From the NCBI RefSeq assembly GCF_001442805.1, contig NZ_CP011131.1, forward strand, positions 620,001 to 684,000: a stretch of 64,000 bases of DNA. Direction: 5' to 3'. The DNA is from Lysobacter gummosus (GTDB lineage: Bacteria > Pseudomonadota > Gammaproteobacteria > Xanthomonadales > Xanthomonadaceae). The notes beneath the pieces were generated by a model. That model was not told the origin of the DNA. It saw nothing but the letters and a program-made list of their open reading frames with translations, and did no database searches. The position numbers were made by a program, and so were the translations under genes. Positions 37,557-46,316 of this stretch are shown piece after piece (position 1 is the first letter of the stretch; each line of letters begins with the position of its first letter).

Positions 37557-38705
37557 TTGCCCGCGCCTTTGACTCCCGAACTCGCCGCCTTGCAGGCGAT
37601 CGGATGGCCGATCACGGCCGAGGACCTTCTGCCGGCCGACCCGGTATGGCGCCAGGCCTTGGCCGATCACCCCCAGGCCCGCCCGGCGCGGGTCACCGAG
37701 CAGCATCGCAGCGGCTATGTCGTATCCGACGGCCCCGACAGCGGCTACCGGGTGGAGTCCCTGCCCGAATGGCAGCGCACCGCCAGTTACAAGAAAGGCG
37801 CGCTGGCGCCCGAACAGCGGCCCGGGGTCGGCGACTGGATGCTGGTCGAAGGCGATCCCGAGCGCGCAAAAGTCGTGGCGCTGCTGCCGCGCTACAGCGC
37901 GATCAAGCGTGGCGCGGCCGGCGAGCACTACAAGCAGCAGCTGATCGCGGCCAACATCGACACCGTGTTCGTGGTCTGCGGCCTGGACGCGGACTTCAAT
38001 CCGCGCCGGATCGAGCGCTATCTGTTGCTGGTGCGCGGCGGCGCCGAGCCGGTGATCGTGCTGACCAAGGCCGACGAAGCGATCGCCGCCAATGAGCACG
38101 CCGTCGCCGAAGCCACCGGCGCTCTGATCGAACTGGCCCAGGGCGTGGCGATCCGCGCGGTCAACGCGCGCGACCGCGACGGCAGCGTCGCGGCGATGTC
38201 GCCGTGGCTGCAGCCCGGCCGCACCGTGGTGCTGGTCGGTTCCTCCGGCGCCGGCAAGTCCACGCTGACCAACAGCCTGCTCGGCATCGAACGCATGAAG
38301 ACCGGCGCGGTGCGCGAAAGCGACGCGCGCGGTCGCCACACCACCACCCATCGCGCCTTGATCCCGTTGCCGTCGGGCGCCTGCCTGATCGACACGCCGG
38401 GCATGCGCGAACTCAAGCCGACCGGCGAAGAGGACGTGGCGGAGAATTTCAGCGACATCGAAGCCCTGGCCGAGCAATGCAAGTTCCGCGACTGCTCGCA
38501 CGCCAGCGAGCCCGGTTGCGCGGTGCGCGAGGCGATCGAGAACGGCAAGCTCGATCCGCAGCGTTTCGCCAGTTATCTGAAATTGAGCGGCGAAGTCTCC
38601 GGCGCGGCCAGCAAGCTCGCCAACCGGCGCGCGCAGAAGGCCGACATCAAGGCGCCCGGCAAGCCGGCCGGCAAGCGCTCGGACGACAAGCATGGGCGGC
38701 GTTGA
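37557..38705 (+). CDS. rsgA: Small ribosomal subunit biogenesis GTPase RsgA
   Basis: 382 residues. Circularly permuted GTPase motifs: G4 VLTKADEA, G1 VGSSGAGKSTLTNSLLG, G2 GRHTTTHRA and G3 LIDTPGMRE. A C-terminal zinc knuckle has CKFRDCSH and PGCAVREA. The N-terminal OB fold is present. It helps mature the 30S subunit. The frame has a stop at 37551-37553, so the first possible start is TTG at 37557; the nearby ATG at 37546 is in another frame and encodes only 8 residues. The non-ATG start is therefore forced unless an indel is present. Confidence 0.93.
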   Translation: MPAPLTPELAALQAIGWPITAEDLLPADPVWRQALADHPQARPARVTEQHRSGYVVSDGPDSGYRVESLPEWQRTASYKKGALAPEQRPGVGDWMLVEGDPERAKVVALLPRYSAIKRGAAGEHYKQQLIAANIDTVFVVCGLDADFNPRRIERYLLLVRGGAEPVIVLTKADEAIAANEHAVAEATGALIELAQGVAIRAVNARDRDGSVAAMSPWLQPGRTVVLVGSSGAGKSTLTNSLLGIERMKTGAVRESDARGRHTTTHRALIPLPSGACLIDTPGMRELKPTGEEDVAENFSDIEALAEQCKFRDCSHASEPGCAVREAIENGKLDPQRFASYLKLSGEVSGAASKLANRRAQKADIKAPGKPAGKRSDDKHGRR

Positions 38706-38750
38706 GCGCGCTTGCGTTGTCTTGCCGGTTGCGCCGCTGGGGCGTGACGA

Positions 38751-38932
38751 AGAGCGAATCCCCCCTGCCCCCCTTTTTCAAAGGGGGGAGGCGATCGGAA
38801 CGGTTTGTCGGTTGCAGGTGCGTTCGCCGGCATTCGCGGCAATCGCAAACGCACCCCGCCCACACACCGCGTCCTTTGAAAACCCCGTGCCGTTCCCCCC
38901 TTTGAAAAAGGGGGGCAGGGGGGATTCGCTCT
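38751..38932. repeat. CCCCCCTTTTTCAAAGGGGGG inverted pair
   Basis: Arms 38751-38789 and 38893-38932 are inverted copies about 100 bases apart, each with its own hairpin and an AGAGCGAATC end. Same family as 18477, 26085 and 56841. Confidence 0.85.
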
Positions 38933-38972
38933 TGGCTCTTACCGCCCCTCACCCAACCCCCAAGGCCGCCCC

Positions 38973-40247
38973 ATGAGCGTCCTGAGCTGCGACCTGCGCC
39001 CCGACATCCAGCACCACGCCGCGCTCGACGCGCGCATGGTCCGCGCCGCGCGCGGCATCAAGCTGTTGACGATGGCCAGCTGGCCGGCCGGTCTGGAAGC
39101 GCCGTTCCTCGCCGATTACGCCCGCGGCGTCGCGCGGCTGCCGGTCATCGACTACCCCAAACACGACTTCTCCGAAGTGCGCGCCGAACTCGACGCGATC
39201 GCAGCCGAAGCCGACCGCGATCATCCGATCGGCGAATACCTGATCGAATCCGCGCATTCCTGGGGCGTGGCCGCGCAACTGCTCGAATGCCTGGGCACCA
39301 CCGCGGTCACCGACTACTCGGTGCAGTTGTTCGGCAAGCCCGACGCCGCCCTGCCCGGGCAGGGCCCGAGCACGCGCGAGGCGGCCAACCACTTCATCTC
39401 CATCGCCAACGAACTCGACCGCGAACTGATGTCGCCGGCCGAAACCGTGGAGATTTCCGCCACCGCGCTGCGCCTGCAATTGCAGCGCGATCTCGACGAT
39501 TACTTCGACGCCCGCGTGATCGAAGTCGTGCTCGATCCCGAGCTGATCGCCAAGGCCGCCGCCGGTTCCACCCGCATCCGCCTGCGCAGCGGCGCGGCGT
39601 TCAGCGATTACGACCGCCACCAGTTGCTGCAGCACGAAGCCTTCGTGCATTCGCTCACCGCGCTCAACGGCCGCGAACAACCGGTGCTGCCGAGCCTGGC
39701 GCTGTCCTCGCCGCGCAGCACCGCGACCCAGGAAGGCCTGGCGACCTTCGCCGAACAGATCACCGGCAGCATCGACATCGGCCGCATGAAGCGCCTGAGC
39801 CTGCGCATCGACGCGGTCGCGATGGCGCTGGACGGCGCCGACTTCATCCAGGTGTTCCGTTATTTCATCGACGCCGGCCAATCGCCGGCCGACAGCTTCG
39901 CCTCGGCCCAGCGCGTGTTCCGCGGCGTGCCGACCCACGGCGGCGCGGCCTTCACCAAGGACACCGTGTACCTGCGCGGCCTGGTCGGCGTGCACACCTT
40001 CTTCCGCTGGGCGCTGCGCCAGCAGAAACTGCATCTGTGCCGCTGGCTGTTCGCCGGCAAGATGACCCTGGGCGACGTGCAACGCTTCGAGCCCCTGTTC
40101 CAGGACGGCGTGCTCGCGCCGCCGCGCTGGATGCCGCCGTGGATCACCCGCGCCAACGGTCTGGCGGGGATGCTGGCGTTTTCGCTGTTCGCCAATCGGA
40201 TCCGGCTGGATCAGATGGCGGAGGGCGATTTCAGCGAGATCGGCTGA
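38973..40247 (+). CDS. QEGLA-motif metalloprotein (DUF1704, flavohaemoglobin expression-modulating family)
   Basis: 424 residues. His221-Glu222 and His226 form HExxxH in LLQHEAFVHSL, and residues 253-257 are QEGLA (ATQEGLATFAE), the two signatures of DUF1704/TIGR02421. Animal relatives of this family (MATCAP/TMCP) are metallopeptidases that trim tubulin tails, so a zinc peptidase is the likely activity. The bacterial substrate is unknown. No signal peptide is visible. Confidence 0.88.
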   Translation: MSVLSCDLRPDIQHHAALDARMVRAARGIKLLTMASWPAGLEAPFLADYARGVARLPVIDYPKHDFSEVRAELDAIAAEADRDHPIGEYLIESAHSWGVAAQLLECLGTTAVTDYSVQLFGKPDAALPGQGPSTREAANHFISIANELDRELMSPAETVEISATALRLQLQRDLDDYFDARVIEVVLDPELIAKAAAGSTRIRLRSGAAFSDYDRHQLLQHEAFVHSLTALNGREQPVLPSLALSSPRSTATQEGLATFAEQITGSIDIGRMKRLSLRIDAVAMALDGADFIQVFRYFIDAGQSPADSFASAQRVFRGVPTHGGAAFTKDTVYLRGLVGVHTFFRWALRQQKLHLCRWLFAGKMTLGDVQRFEPLFQDGVLAPPRWMPPWITRANGLAGMLAFSLFANRIRLDQMAEGDFSEIG

Positions 40248-40286
40248 GAACGCAGGTGCCGGCGCGATCCGCGCCAGGCGCCGTCG

Positions 40287-40571
40287 TCATTTGGGCCGAT
40301 ACAGAACCACGTTGCGAACGTTGTTCTGCACCAGCATCTGGCCGACCCATTCCGCCCGGTGAGCCGCAGGCGCGGTGGCTGTGGCGGCCAGTATGGTGCA
40401 GCGCGCCGGGCGACCGCCGCTGGGGTGGTCGTTGAAACTGATTTCGTTATTGGGCTTGGCGCCGTTGCGGATGACACAGCCGACGAACACGAAGCCTTCC
40501 GCTTCCTCGCCCTGTATCCGGTTGGTGATCTCTTCGAAGGTGAATTTAGCGCCGATCTTGGTGCTGTACAT
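40287..40571 (-). CDS. Hypothetical protein
   Basis: 94 residues from MYSTKIGAKFTFEEITNRIQ. It has no signal peptide or helix long enough for a membrane. I recognise no family. It starts 23 bases after the lipoprotein gene on the same strand and is probably its operon partner. Confidence 0.6.
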   Translation of the reverse strand: MYSTKIGAKFTFEEITNRIQGEEAEGFVFVGCVIRNGAKPNNEISFNDHPSGGRPARCTILAATATAPAAHRAEWVGQMLVQNNVRNVVLYRPK

Positions 40572-40594
40572 CCGGGCGATCTCCGCGATAAGGG

Positions 40595-41515
40595 TCAGGT
40601 ATCGATGGGTAATCCGGCCTTCTTCAACTCTTTCTTCAGCGTCTCGATATCCGGGAACTTGGCCTTGTTGTTCTTGCGCACCCGGTTCATCGCCTGCTTG
40701 GTCTTGACCAAGCGGTCCTTGTCGTCGCTATGGCTGGCGACCTGATCGCCGTTGGCCTTGATGAAGGCATCGAGTTTGTCGAGATCGGCCTTGTCGAGCT
40801 TGTCCACGAAGGCGCCGACCCAATCGGTATCGGCCTCGCGCTTGGCGATTTCGGCCTGAGTCACCGGTTCGAGCTCGCGCAGTTCGACCATGCTCTGCTG
40901 TTCTTGCTCGTTGGCCGCTTTCTGCACGCCGAGAATGGCGCCGTTGATCGTGCCGGCGTGGTAGTAATCGATCACGTCGGCCAGCGCCGAAGGCCCGGGA
41001 TACTCGACGATGTCCTTGGTCATCGCGCGACGGATGTCCAGCAGCTTGGTCTTGCGGTTGGCGTCCATCTGCGCGACCAGCGCGTCGAGCGTCCGGTCGA
41101 ACATATAGTCTTTGTCGTAGATGTTATTGCCGCCCTGGATGAGCACGGACAGCGCGATATAGTTGTTCTTGACGCCGGCCGAATCGGTCAGCGACGCGGC
41201 CACGTCGGTCATCAGCGACAGCGCGTTGGACGCCGCGCGCGAATGCTTGCGGTTGGCGACGATCTCGTGACGGAACTCCATGTAGCGGATGTCGCACACC
41301 GCCATCAGCTTGGTGGCGGCGAGCGTGCGCTGGCTTTCGCTGGTCGCCCCGACCAAGTCCTCGATCAGGTTCTCGGTCTTGAACGAGCTCTTGCTCTCCA
41401 ACTGCTTGGGCGTCACCAGGGACTGCGGGGCGCCGCGAAACGTGGCGCAGCCGCCGGCCGCCATCGCGCAAAGACATACCGCCAGCGCCACGGGCGCTTT
41501 CCATAGCATGAACAT
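40595..41515 (-). CDS. Hypothetical lipoprotein
   Basis: 306 residues. ATG at 41515 follows AGGGGAAA. The signal sequence ends in the lipobox AAGGC followed by Ala-Thr, predicting an outer-membrane lipoprotein by the lack of Asp at +2. The rest is charged and mostly helical (SASNALSLMTDVAASL, then a Lys-rich C-terminus), with no domain I can name. Followed by a small gene on the same strand. Confidence 0.72.
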   Translation of the reverse strand: MFMLWKAPVALAVCLCAMAAGGCATFRGAPQSLVTPKQLESKSSFKTENLIEDLVGATSESQRTLAATKLMAVCDIRYMEFRHEIVANRKHSRAASNALSLMTDVAASLTDSAGVKNNYIALSVLIQGGNNIYDKDYMFDRTLDALVAQMDANRKTKLLDIRRAMTKDIVEYPGPSALADVIDYYHAGTINGAILGVQKAANEQEQQSMVELRELEPVTQAEIAKREADTDWVGAFVDKLDKADLDKLDAFIKANGDQVASHSDDKDRLVKTKQAMNRVRKNNKAKFPDIETLKKELKKAGLPIDT

Positions 41516-41710
41516 GTTGATTTCCCCTGTCGCGATGACCTAGAAGCGGTCGCGCCTCGTCGGGCGTTACCTCACCTAACGCAAGGTTGCCTTCGAAACG
41601 GACAGGGATGTCGCTGTAAAAAAAGTAGCGAATTGGACTGACGTTGAGCGGCACAAATCACCCCGTCGCGGCACTGCGCAGAGGGACTTCGTGAGGCAGG
41701 CGGCCGCGGC

Positions 41711-42451
41711 TCACCCCATCTGCAACCCGCCATTGACGGCATAATCCGCACCGGTCACGAACGCCGCATCGTCCGAAGCCAGCCACGCGCACAGGCTGGC
41801 GATCTCTTCCGGCTTGCCGAGCCGCCGCACCGGCACCGATGCGGCGAGGCGGTCGAGCACGTCGGGCGGGAACGCGCTGATCGAGGCGCTGGCGACGTAA
41901 CCCGGCGACACGGTGTTGACCGTCACCGCGCGCGCGGCGAACTCCAGTGCGAGCGAGCGGGTGAAGCCGTGCATGGCCGACTTCGCGGTGGCGTAGTTGA
42001 CCTGGCCGATCTGGCCCTTCTGCGCGCTGACCGAACCGATGTTGATGATCCGGCCCCAGCCGCGCGAGGCCATGCCGTCGATCACCTGCTTGGTGATGTT
42101 GAACAATGTGTGCAGGTTGCCGGCCATGACCGCGTTCCAATCGTCGCGCGTCATCTGCCGGAACAGCACGTCGCGGGTGCCGCCGGCGTTGTTGACCAGG
42201 ACATCGACCTCGCCGACTTCGGCCTTGACCTTGGCGAACGCGGCCACGGTGGAATCCCAGTCGGCGGCGTTGCCTTCGGAGGCGATGAAGTCGAAGCCCA
42301 GCTCGCGCTGCTCGCGCAGCCAGCCGGACTTGCGCGGCGAGTTCGGGCCGCAGCCGGCGACCACGGTGTGGCCGCTGTGCGCGAGTTTCTGGCAGATCGC
42401 GGTGCCCAGGCTGCCCATGCCGCTGGTGACGTAGGCGATACGGAGTGTCAT
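41711..42451 (-). CDS. phbB: Acetoacetyl-CoA reductase
   Basis: 246 residues, the usual PhaB/PhbB length. The NADPH-binding start IAYVTSGMGSLGTAI, VAGCGPNSPRKSGWL and GFDFIASEGNAADWDST follow PhbB of polyhydroxyalkanoate producers closely. The catalytic Tyr and Lys are in NYATAKSAMHG and the Ser in INIGSVSAQKGQ. It makes (R)-3-hydroxybutyryl-CoA. No phaA or phaC lies nearby in this window. A large inverted repeat (42485-42589) separates it from the CitMHS transporter. Confidence 0.9.
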   Translation of the reverse strand: MTLRIAYVTSGMGSLGTAICQKLAHSGHTVVAGCGPNSPRKSGWLREQRELGFDFIASEGNAADWDSTVAAFAKVKAEVGEVDVLVNNAGGTRDVLFRQMTRDDWNAVMAGNLHTLFNITKQVIDGMASRGWGRIINIGSVSAQKGQIGQVNYATAKSAMHGFTRSLALEFAARAVTVNTVSPGYVASASISAFPPDVLDRLAASVPVRRLGKPEEIASLCAWLASDDAAFVTGADYAVNGGLQMG

Positions 42452-42484
42452 GGCTTCACCTTGGAGCGAGGAATGAGTGGGGGG

Positions 42485-42589
42485 AGTGAGGAATGAGTTC
42501 AGAGGAGTGAGGAGTGAGTAAGAGCAAGGGCGGGGAGCTTTGGCTTCTACTCACTCCTCACTCCTCACTCCTCTGAACTCATTCCTCAC
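42485..42589. repeat. Long inverted repeat of GAGTGAG-type heptamers
   Basis: Left arm 42485-42520 and right arm 42547-42589 are reverse complements, except that the right arm holds one extra GGAGTGA heptamer. The core is GAGGAATGAGTTCAGAGGAG. A relative lies at 47758-47877, where it is part of a gene. On the transcript this would fold into a very stable hairpin between the transporter and phbB. Confidence 0.9.
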
Positions 42590-42594
42590 CAACG

Positions 42595-43923
42595 TCAGGC
42601 GGCAAAAGGATAGAGGGCGAACAGCAGCGAGGCGGCCAACAACAACAAAGAGATCAGCACGGCCCATTTCAAGGTGAACTTTTGGTGGTCGGCGAAATCC
42701 ACGTTGGCCATGCCGACCAGCAGATAGGTCGAAGGCACCAGCGGGCTCAACAGATGCACCGGCTGGCCCGCCAGCGACGCGCGCGCCATCTCCACCGGGG
42801 TGATGCCGTAATGGCCGGCGGCTTCCGACAGGATCGGCAGCACGCCGAAATAGAACGCGTCGTTGGACATGAAGAAGGTGAAAGGCATGCTGGCGATCGC
42901 GGTGATCACCGCCAGGTACGGGCCCCAGGCGTCGGGGATCACCGCCAGGAAGCTGCGCGACATCGCTTCGACCATGCCGGTGTTGGACAGGATGCCGGTG
43001 AAGATGCCGGCGGCGAAGATCAGCGACACCACCGCCAGGACGTTGCCGGCGTGGTTGCCGATGCGGCGGCGTTGTTCGGCCAGATCCGGGTAGTTGATCA
43101 CCAGCGCGATGGCGAAGCCGATCATGAACAACACCGGCAGCGGCAGCAGGCCCATGATCAGCGCCGCCATCAGCGCCACCGTCAGCGTCGCGTTGACCCA
43201 CAGCAGCTTGGGCCGCTTGGTGTCTTCGCTGTCGGCCAGGGTCGGCAGATTGTCGCTGGCGGTGTCGAGTTCGGGATTCCAGTCGGCGGCGTGGCCGTCG
43301 AGGGTCACGATGCCGAGCCGGCGCCGCTCGCGCAGGCCCAGGTACCACGCCAGCGCGATGATGCCGAGCAGCGAGACCACCATCGCCGGCAGCAGCGGCA
43401 CGAACACTTCGCTGGGGTCCACGTGCAAAGCGGTGGCCGCGCGCGCGGTCGGCCCGCCCCACGGCGTGAGATTCATCACGCCGCTGGCCAGGATGGTCAC
43501 GCAGGTCAGGTTCAAGGCGTTCATGCGCAGTCGCTGGAACAGCGGCAGCATCGCCGAGACGGTGATCATGTACGTGGTCGAGCCGTCGCCGTCGAGCGAG
43601 ATCAGCATTGCCAGCACCGCGGTGCCGACCACGATCTTGACCGGATCGCCCTTGACCAGCTTGAGGATGCGCTTGACGATCGGATCGAACAAACCCGCGT
43701 CGATCATCACCCCGAAGTACAGGATCGCGAACATCAGCATCACGCCGGTCGGCGCGATCTTCTTGATGCCCTCGATCATCATCTCGCCGATGCCGGCGCC
43801 GAAACCGCCGAGCAGGGCGAAACCGATCGGTATCACGATCAGAGCCACCAGCGGCGACAGCCGCTTGCTCATGATCAGATACATGAAAGTCAGGACCATG
43901 CCGAAGCCGAGCGCGGTCAACAT
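42595..43923 (-). CDS. CitMHS-family citrate/metal-citrate transporter
   Basis: 442 residues with about 12 hydrophobic helices. The sequence ISLDGDGSTTYMITVSAML and MNLTPWGGPTARAATAL are hallmarks of CitMHS, which imports citrate complexed with Mg or Ca together with a proton. A porin gene (44205-45395) lies upstream on the same strand, and a TctD/TctE-like pair is divergent from that porin, so this is probably the inner-membrane part of a tricarboxylate uptake locus. Confidence 0.92.
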   Translation of the reverse strand: MLTALGFGMVLTFMYLIMSKRLSPLVALIVIPIGFALLGGFGAGIGEMMIEGIKKIAPTGVMLMFAILYFGVMIDAGLFDPIVKRILKLVKGDPVKIVVGTAVLAMLISLDGDGSTTYMITVSAMLPLFQRLRMNALNLTCVTILASGVMNLTPWGGPTARAATALHVDPSEVFVPLLPAMVVSLLGIIALAWYLGLRERRRLGIVTLDGHAADWNPELDTASDNLPTLADSEDTKRPKLLWVNATLTVALMAALIMGLLPLPVLFMIGFAIALVINYPDLAEQRRRIGNHAGNVLAVVSLIFAAGIFTGILSNTGMVEAMSRSFLAVIPDAWGPYLAVITAIASMPFTFFMSNDAFYFGVLPILSEAAGHYGITPVEMARASLAGQPVHLLSPLVPSTYLLVGMANVDFADHQKFTLKWAVLISLLLLAASLLFALYPFAA

Positions 43924-44041
43924 GAAGTTATTCCTTTTGAATGCACCGATGCGACAGGGCGCGGCAGCGCGGAAACAACGAAGATTTCATCCCGCCGAGC
44001 GACAAGACTCTCACCGTGTCGAACAACGAAACCCTCACCCC

Positions 44042-44150
44042 GTCATTCCCGCGAACGCGGGAATCCAGGGCCTTTCGTGCGAGAACGCTTGAAGTCACTA
44101 GATGTTCGGCTCCGCCGAAGTAAAGCGGAGCCCGCGTTCGCGGGAATGAC
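44042..44150. repeat. Inverted pair of GTCATTCCCGCGAACGCGGG units
   Basis: A full unit at 44042-44068 and an inverted, partly rearranged one at 44093-44150 (ending CCCGCGTTCGCGGGAATGAC). Same family as the 53-bp array at 23170. It sits between the transporter and porin genes and could attenuate read-through from the porin. Confidence 0.8.
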
Positions 44151-44204
44151 GAGCAAAAAAGCGTAGAGACTCGAAATCCGAATCAGAAACTTTGAACGCG
44201 GCTC

Positions 44205-45395
44205 TCAGAAGTCGTACTGAAACCGCCCCACCACCGCACGCGTGCGATCGAGCGTGCGATCCGCCAACCGATCGCGATTGCGGCTGCCGATCCAATCCAG
44301 CATGAAGCGAAGATTCGAGCGCAGATGCCAGTTCACCCCGACGCTGGCCTGATCCATCGACACATCGCTGAAGCTCGCCGCGCCGTTGAGGTGCTGCTTG
44401 CCGCGGATCGTGTCGTAGCGCGCCGCCACCTGCCACGCGCCGCTGCTGCGCGTCGGCTTCACCCGGCCGTAGCGGCCGGACTTGCTGTCGTACGGCGTGG
44501 TCTCGCCGGTGATGAACCAGCCGACCAGGCCGTAGGCCGAACGGATTTCGCCGCGCTGCGAGCCGTCGTCGAAATTCGCCCCGCTCACTTCGGACTGCAG
44601 ATACCAGGGGCCGTGGGTGAAGCCGAACTCCAGCGAATATTTATCGACATCGGTATCGAGCCCGCGGTTGAAATTCACCAGGGTCGCGCGGCTGTTGTCG
44701 GACAAGTGTCCGGCCGGACGCGGCGCGATGCGCAGGCCGTTGGCGCCATCGCGGCCGGGGTGGTCGTAATACTCGCGCGCCAGCGACAGGCCCAGGTGCA
44801 AGGTGTCGCCGTCGTCGTGGCGCGGCGCCCAGGTGCCGCGCGCGCCGAACGCGCGGCCCTTCACTTGCCACACATCGATGCTTTCCAGGCTGTAGACGCT
44901 GCCGCCGATGGTGTAGTCCTCGCCGGCGGTGATCCAGGCCGCGCCGAGCCGGTACAACGGCGCGACGGAACTGGCGAACATGCTGCGCTCCATGAACGCG
45001 CCGTAGTTCGAACTGATGCGGTCGTCCAGGGTGAAGTACTGCTTGAACTGGCCGATGGTCAGCTTGCCGGCCTTGAAATCCTTCGTGACATAGACGTCCT
45101 TGGCCTCGACGTTGTCGCCGCTGAACTTGTCCTGCAGGCCGGCGAAGTCGCCTTCGATCTTGTAGCCCCAGCCGTAGAACCGGCCCGACACGTCCAGCCA
45201 CAGCCGGCGCACTTCGCTGTCGTCGGGATTGGCCGTGCCGCGATCGTCGTTGTCGAACTGGGCGAAGTCCCAGTGCACTCGGCCGCCGAGTTCGGCGGTG
45301 ACGGGCTTGTCGCCGGCTTCATCGGCATGAACGACGCCGGACCCGGCGAACAGGCACAGCGCGACACACGCGCCGGCGTGGTGGACAACAGCCAT
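44205..45395 (-). CDS. OprO/OprP-type porin
   Basis: 396 residues with a signal peptide (ending GSGVVHA|DE). Features of the phosphate-selective porin O/P family are the N-terminal GGRVHWDFAQFDND segment, alternating beta strands throughout, and a C-terminal Phe (VGRFQYDF), the outer-membrane insertion signal. Relatives include the tricarboxylate porin OpdH group by context, although OpdH itself belongs to another family. The CitMHS gene downstream and the TctD/TctE-like genes upstream suggest it admits citrate or a similar anion. Confidence 0.88.
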   Translation of the reverse strand: MAVVHHAGACVALCLFAGSGVVHADEAGDKPVTAELGGRVHWDFAQFDNDDRGTANPDDSEVRRLWLDVSGRFYGWGYKIEGDFAGLQDKFSGDNVEAKDVYVTKDFKAGKLTIGQFKQYFTLDDRISSNYGAFMERSMFASSVAPLYRLGAAWITAGEDYTIGGSVYSLESIDVWQVKGRAFGARGTWAPRHDDGDTLHLGLSLAREYYDHPGRDGANGLRIAPRPAGHLSDNSRATLVNFNRGLDTDVDKYSLEFGFTHGPWYLQSEVSGANFDDGSQRGEIRSAYGLVGWFITGETTPYDSKSGRYGRVKPTRSSGAWQVAARYDTIRGKQHLNGAASFSDVSMDQASVGVNWHLRSNLRFMLDWIGSRNRDRLADRTLDRTRAVVGRFQYDF

Positions 45396-45605
45396 CGATG
45401 TTTCTCCCGACCCTGCTTTTCCCGCAGTTTTCCGCGCGACACACGGCGCGCACTGCGCTTATAGTTGGGTCGGCCCGGACGGCCTGTCCCAACCCCTCCA
45501 GCGCAGGCTAGGCGGTCGAAGCTGTCAACGACCTGTCATCGCGAAGGGTCTTTACTACGGCCGCTGACTGAGTGCGGCTTCTGACTGGGCGACGGAGCCC
45601 GTTTA

Positions 45606-46316
45606 ATGCGCATTCTTTTGGTCGAGGACAACGCGGATCTGGCCGACGCCATCGTCAGGCGCATGCGCCGCAACGGCCACGCCGTGGACTGGCAGTCCGA
45701 CGGCCTGCAGGCGGCCAACGTATTGCGCTACCAGTCCTTCGACCTGATCGTGCTCGACATCGGTTTGCCGCGGCTCAACGGCCTGGGCCTGCTGGCCGGA
45801 TTGCGCGAACGCGGCGACACCACGCCGGTGCTGATGCTGACCGCGCGCGACGGCATCGAGGACCGGGTCAAGGCGCTGGATTCGGGCGCCGACGATTACC
45901 TCAGCAAACCCTTCGATTTCCGCGAGTTCGAAGCGCGCTGCCGGGTGCTGCTGCGGCGCAACCGCGGCCAGGCCGCGGGCGTGGTGCAGATCGGTGCGCT
46001 GAGCTTCGACGCCGGAGCGCATCGCGTCACCCTCGACGGCGAAGCGATCGAAGTGCCCAATCGCGAATTCCGCCTGCTGGAAATCCTGATCGGCAAACTC
46101 GGGCGCGTGGTCAGCAAGGACGAGATCGGCAACGGCCTGTTCGGTTTCGACGACGAGGCCGGGCCGAACGCGATCGAGCTGTACGTCGGCCGCTTGCGCA
46201 AGCGCCTGGCGGCGGCGCCGCTGCGCATCGTGACCGTGCGCGGCGCCGGTTATCTGATCGAAGCGGCCGACGCGGCCGGCGCCGAGCCGCCCGGCGCGGA
46301 GCCCGCCGATGGCTGA
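45606..46316 (+). CDS. OmpR-type response regulator, TctD-like
   Basis: 236 residues: a receiver domain with phosphoacceptor Asp51 (LIVLDIGLP) and LSKPFDFREFEAR, then a winged-helix DNA-binding domain with EVPNREFRLLEILIGKLG and VRGAGYLIE. Its end overlaps the sensor kinase start by 8 bases. The divergent porin and the nearby citrate transporter make TctD-type control of tricarboxylate uptake the best guess. The 210-bp gap to the porin should contain its binding sites. Confidence 0.9.
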   Translation: MRILLVEDNADLADAIVRRMRRNGHAVDWQSDGLQAANVLRYQSFDLIVLDIGLPRLNGLGLLAGLRERGDTTPVLMLTARDGIEDRVKALDSGADDYLSKPFDFREFEARCRVLLRRNRGQAAGVVQIGALSFDAGAHRVTLDGEAIEVPNREFRLLEILIGKLGRVVSKDEIGNGLFGFDDEAGPNAIELYVGRLRKRLAAAPLRIVTVRGAGYLIEAADAAGAEPPGAEPADG

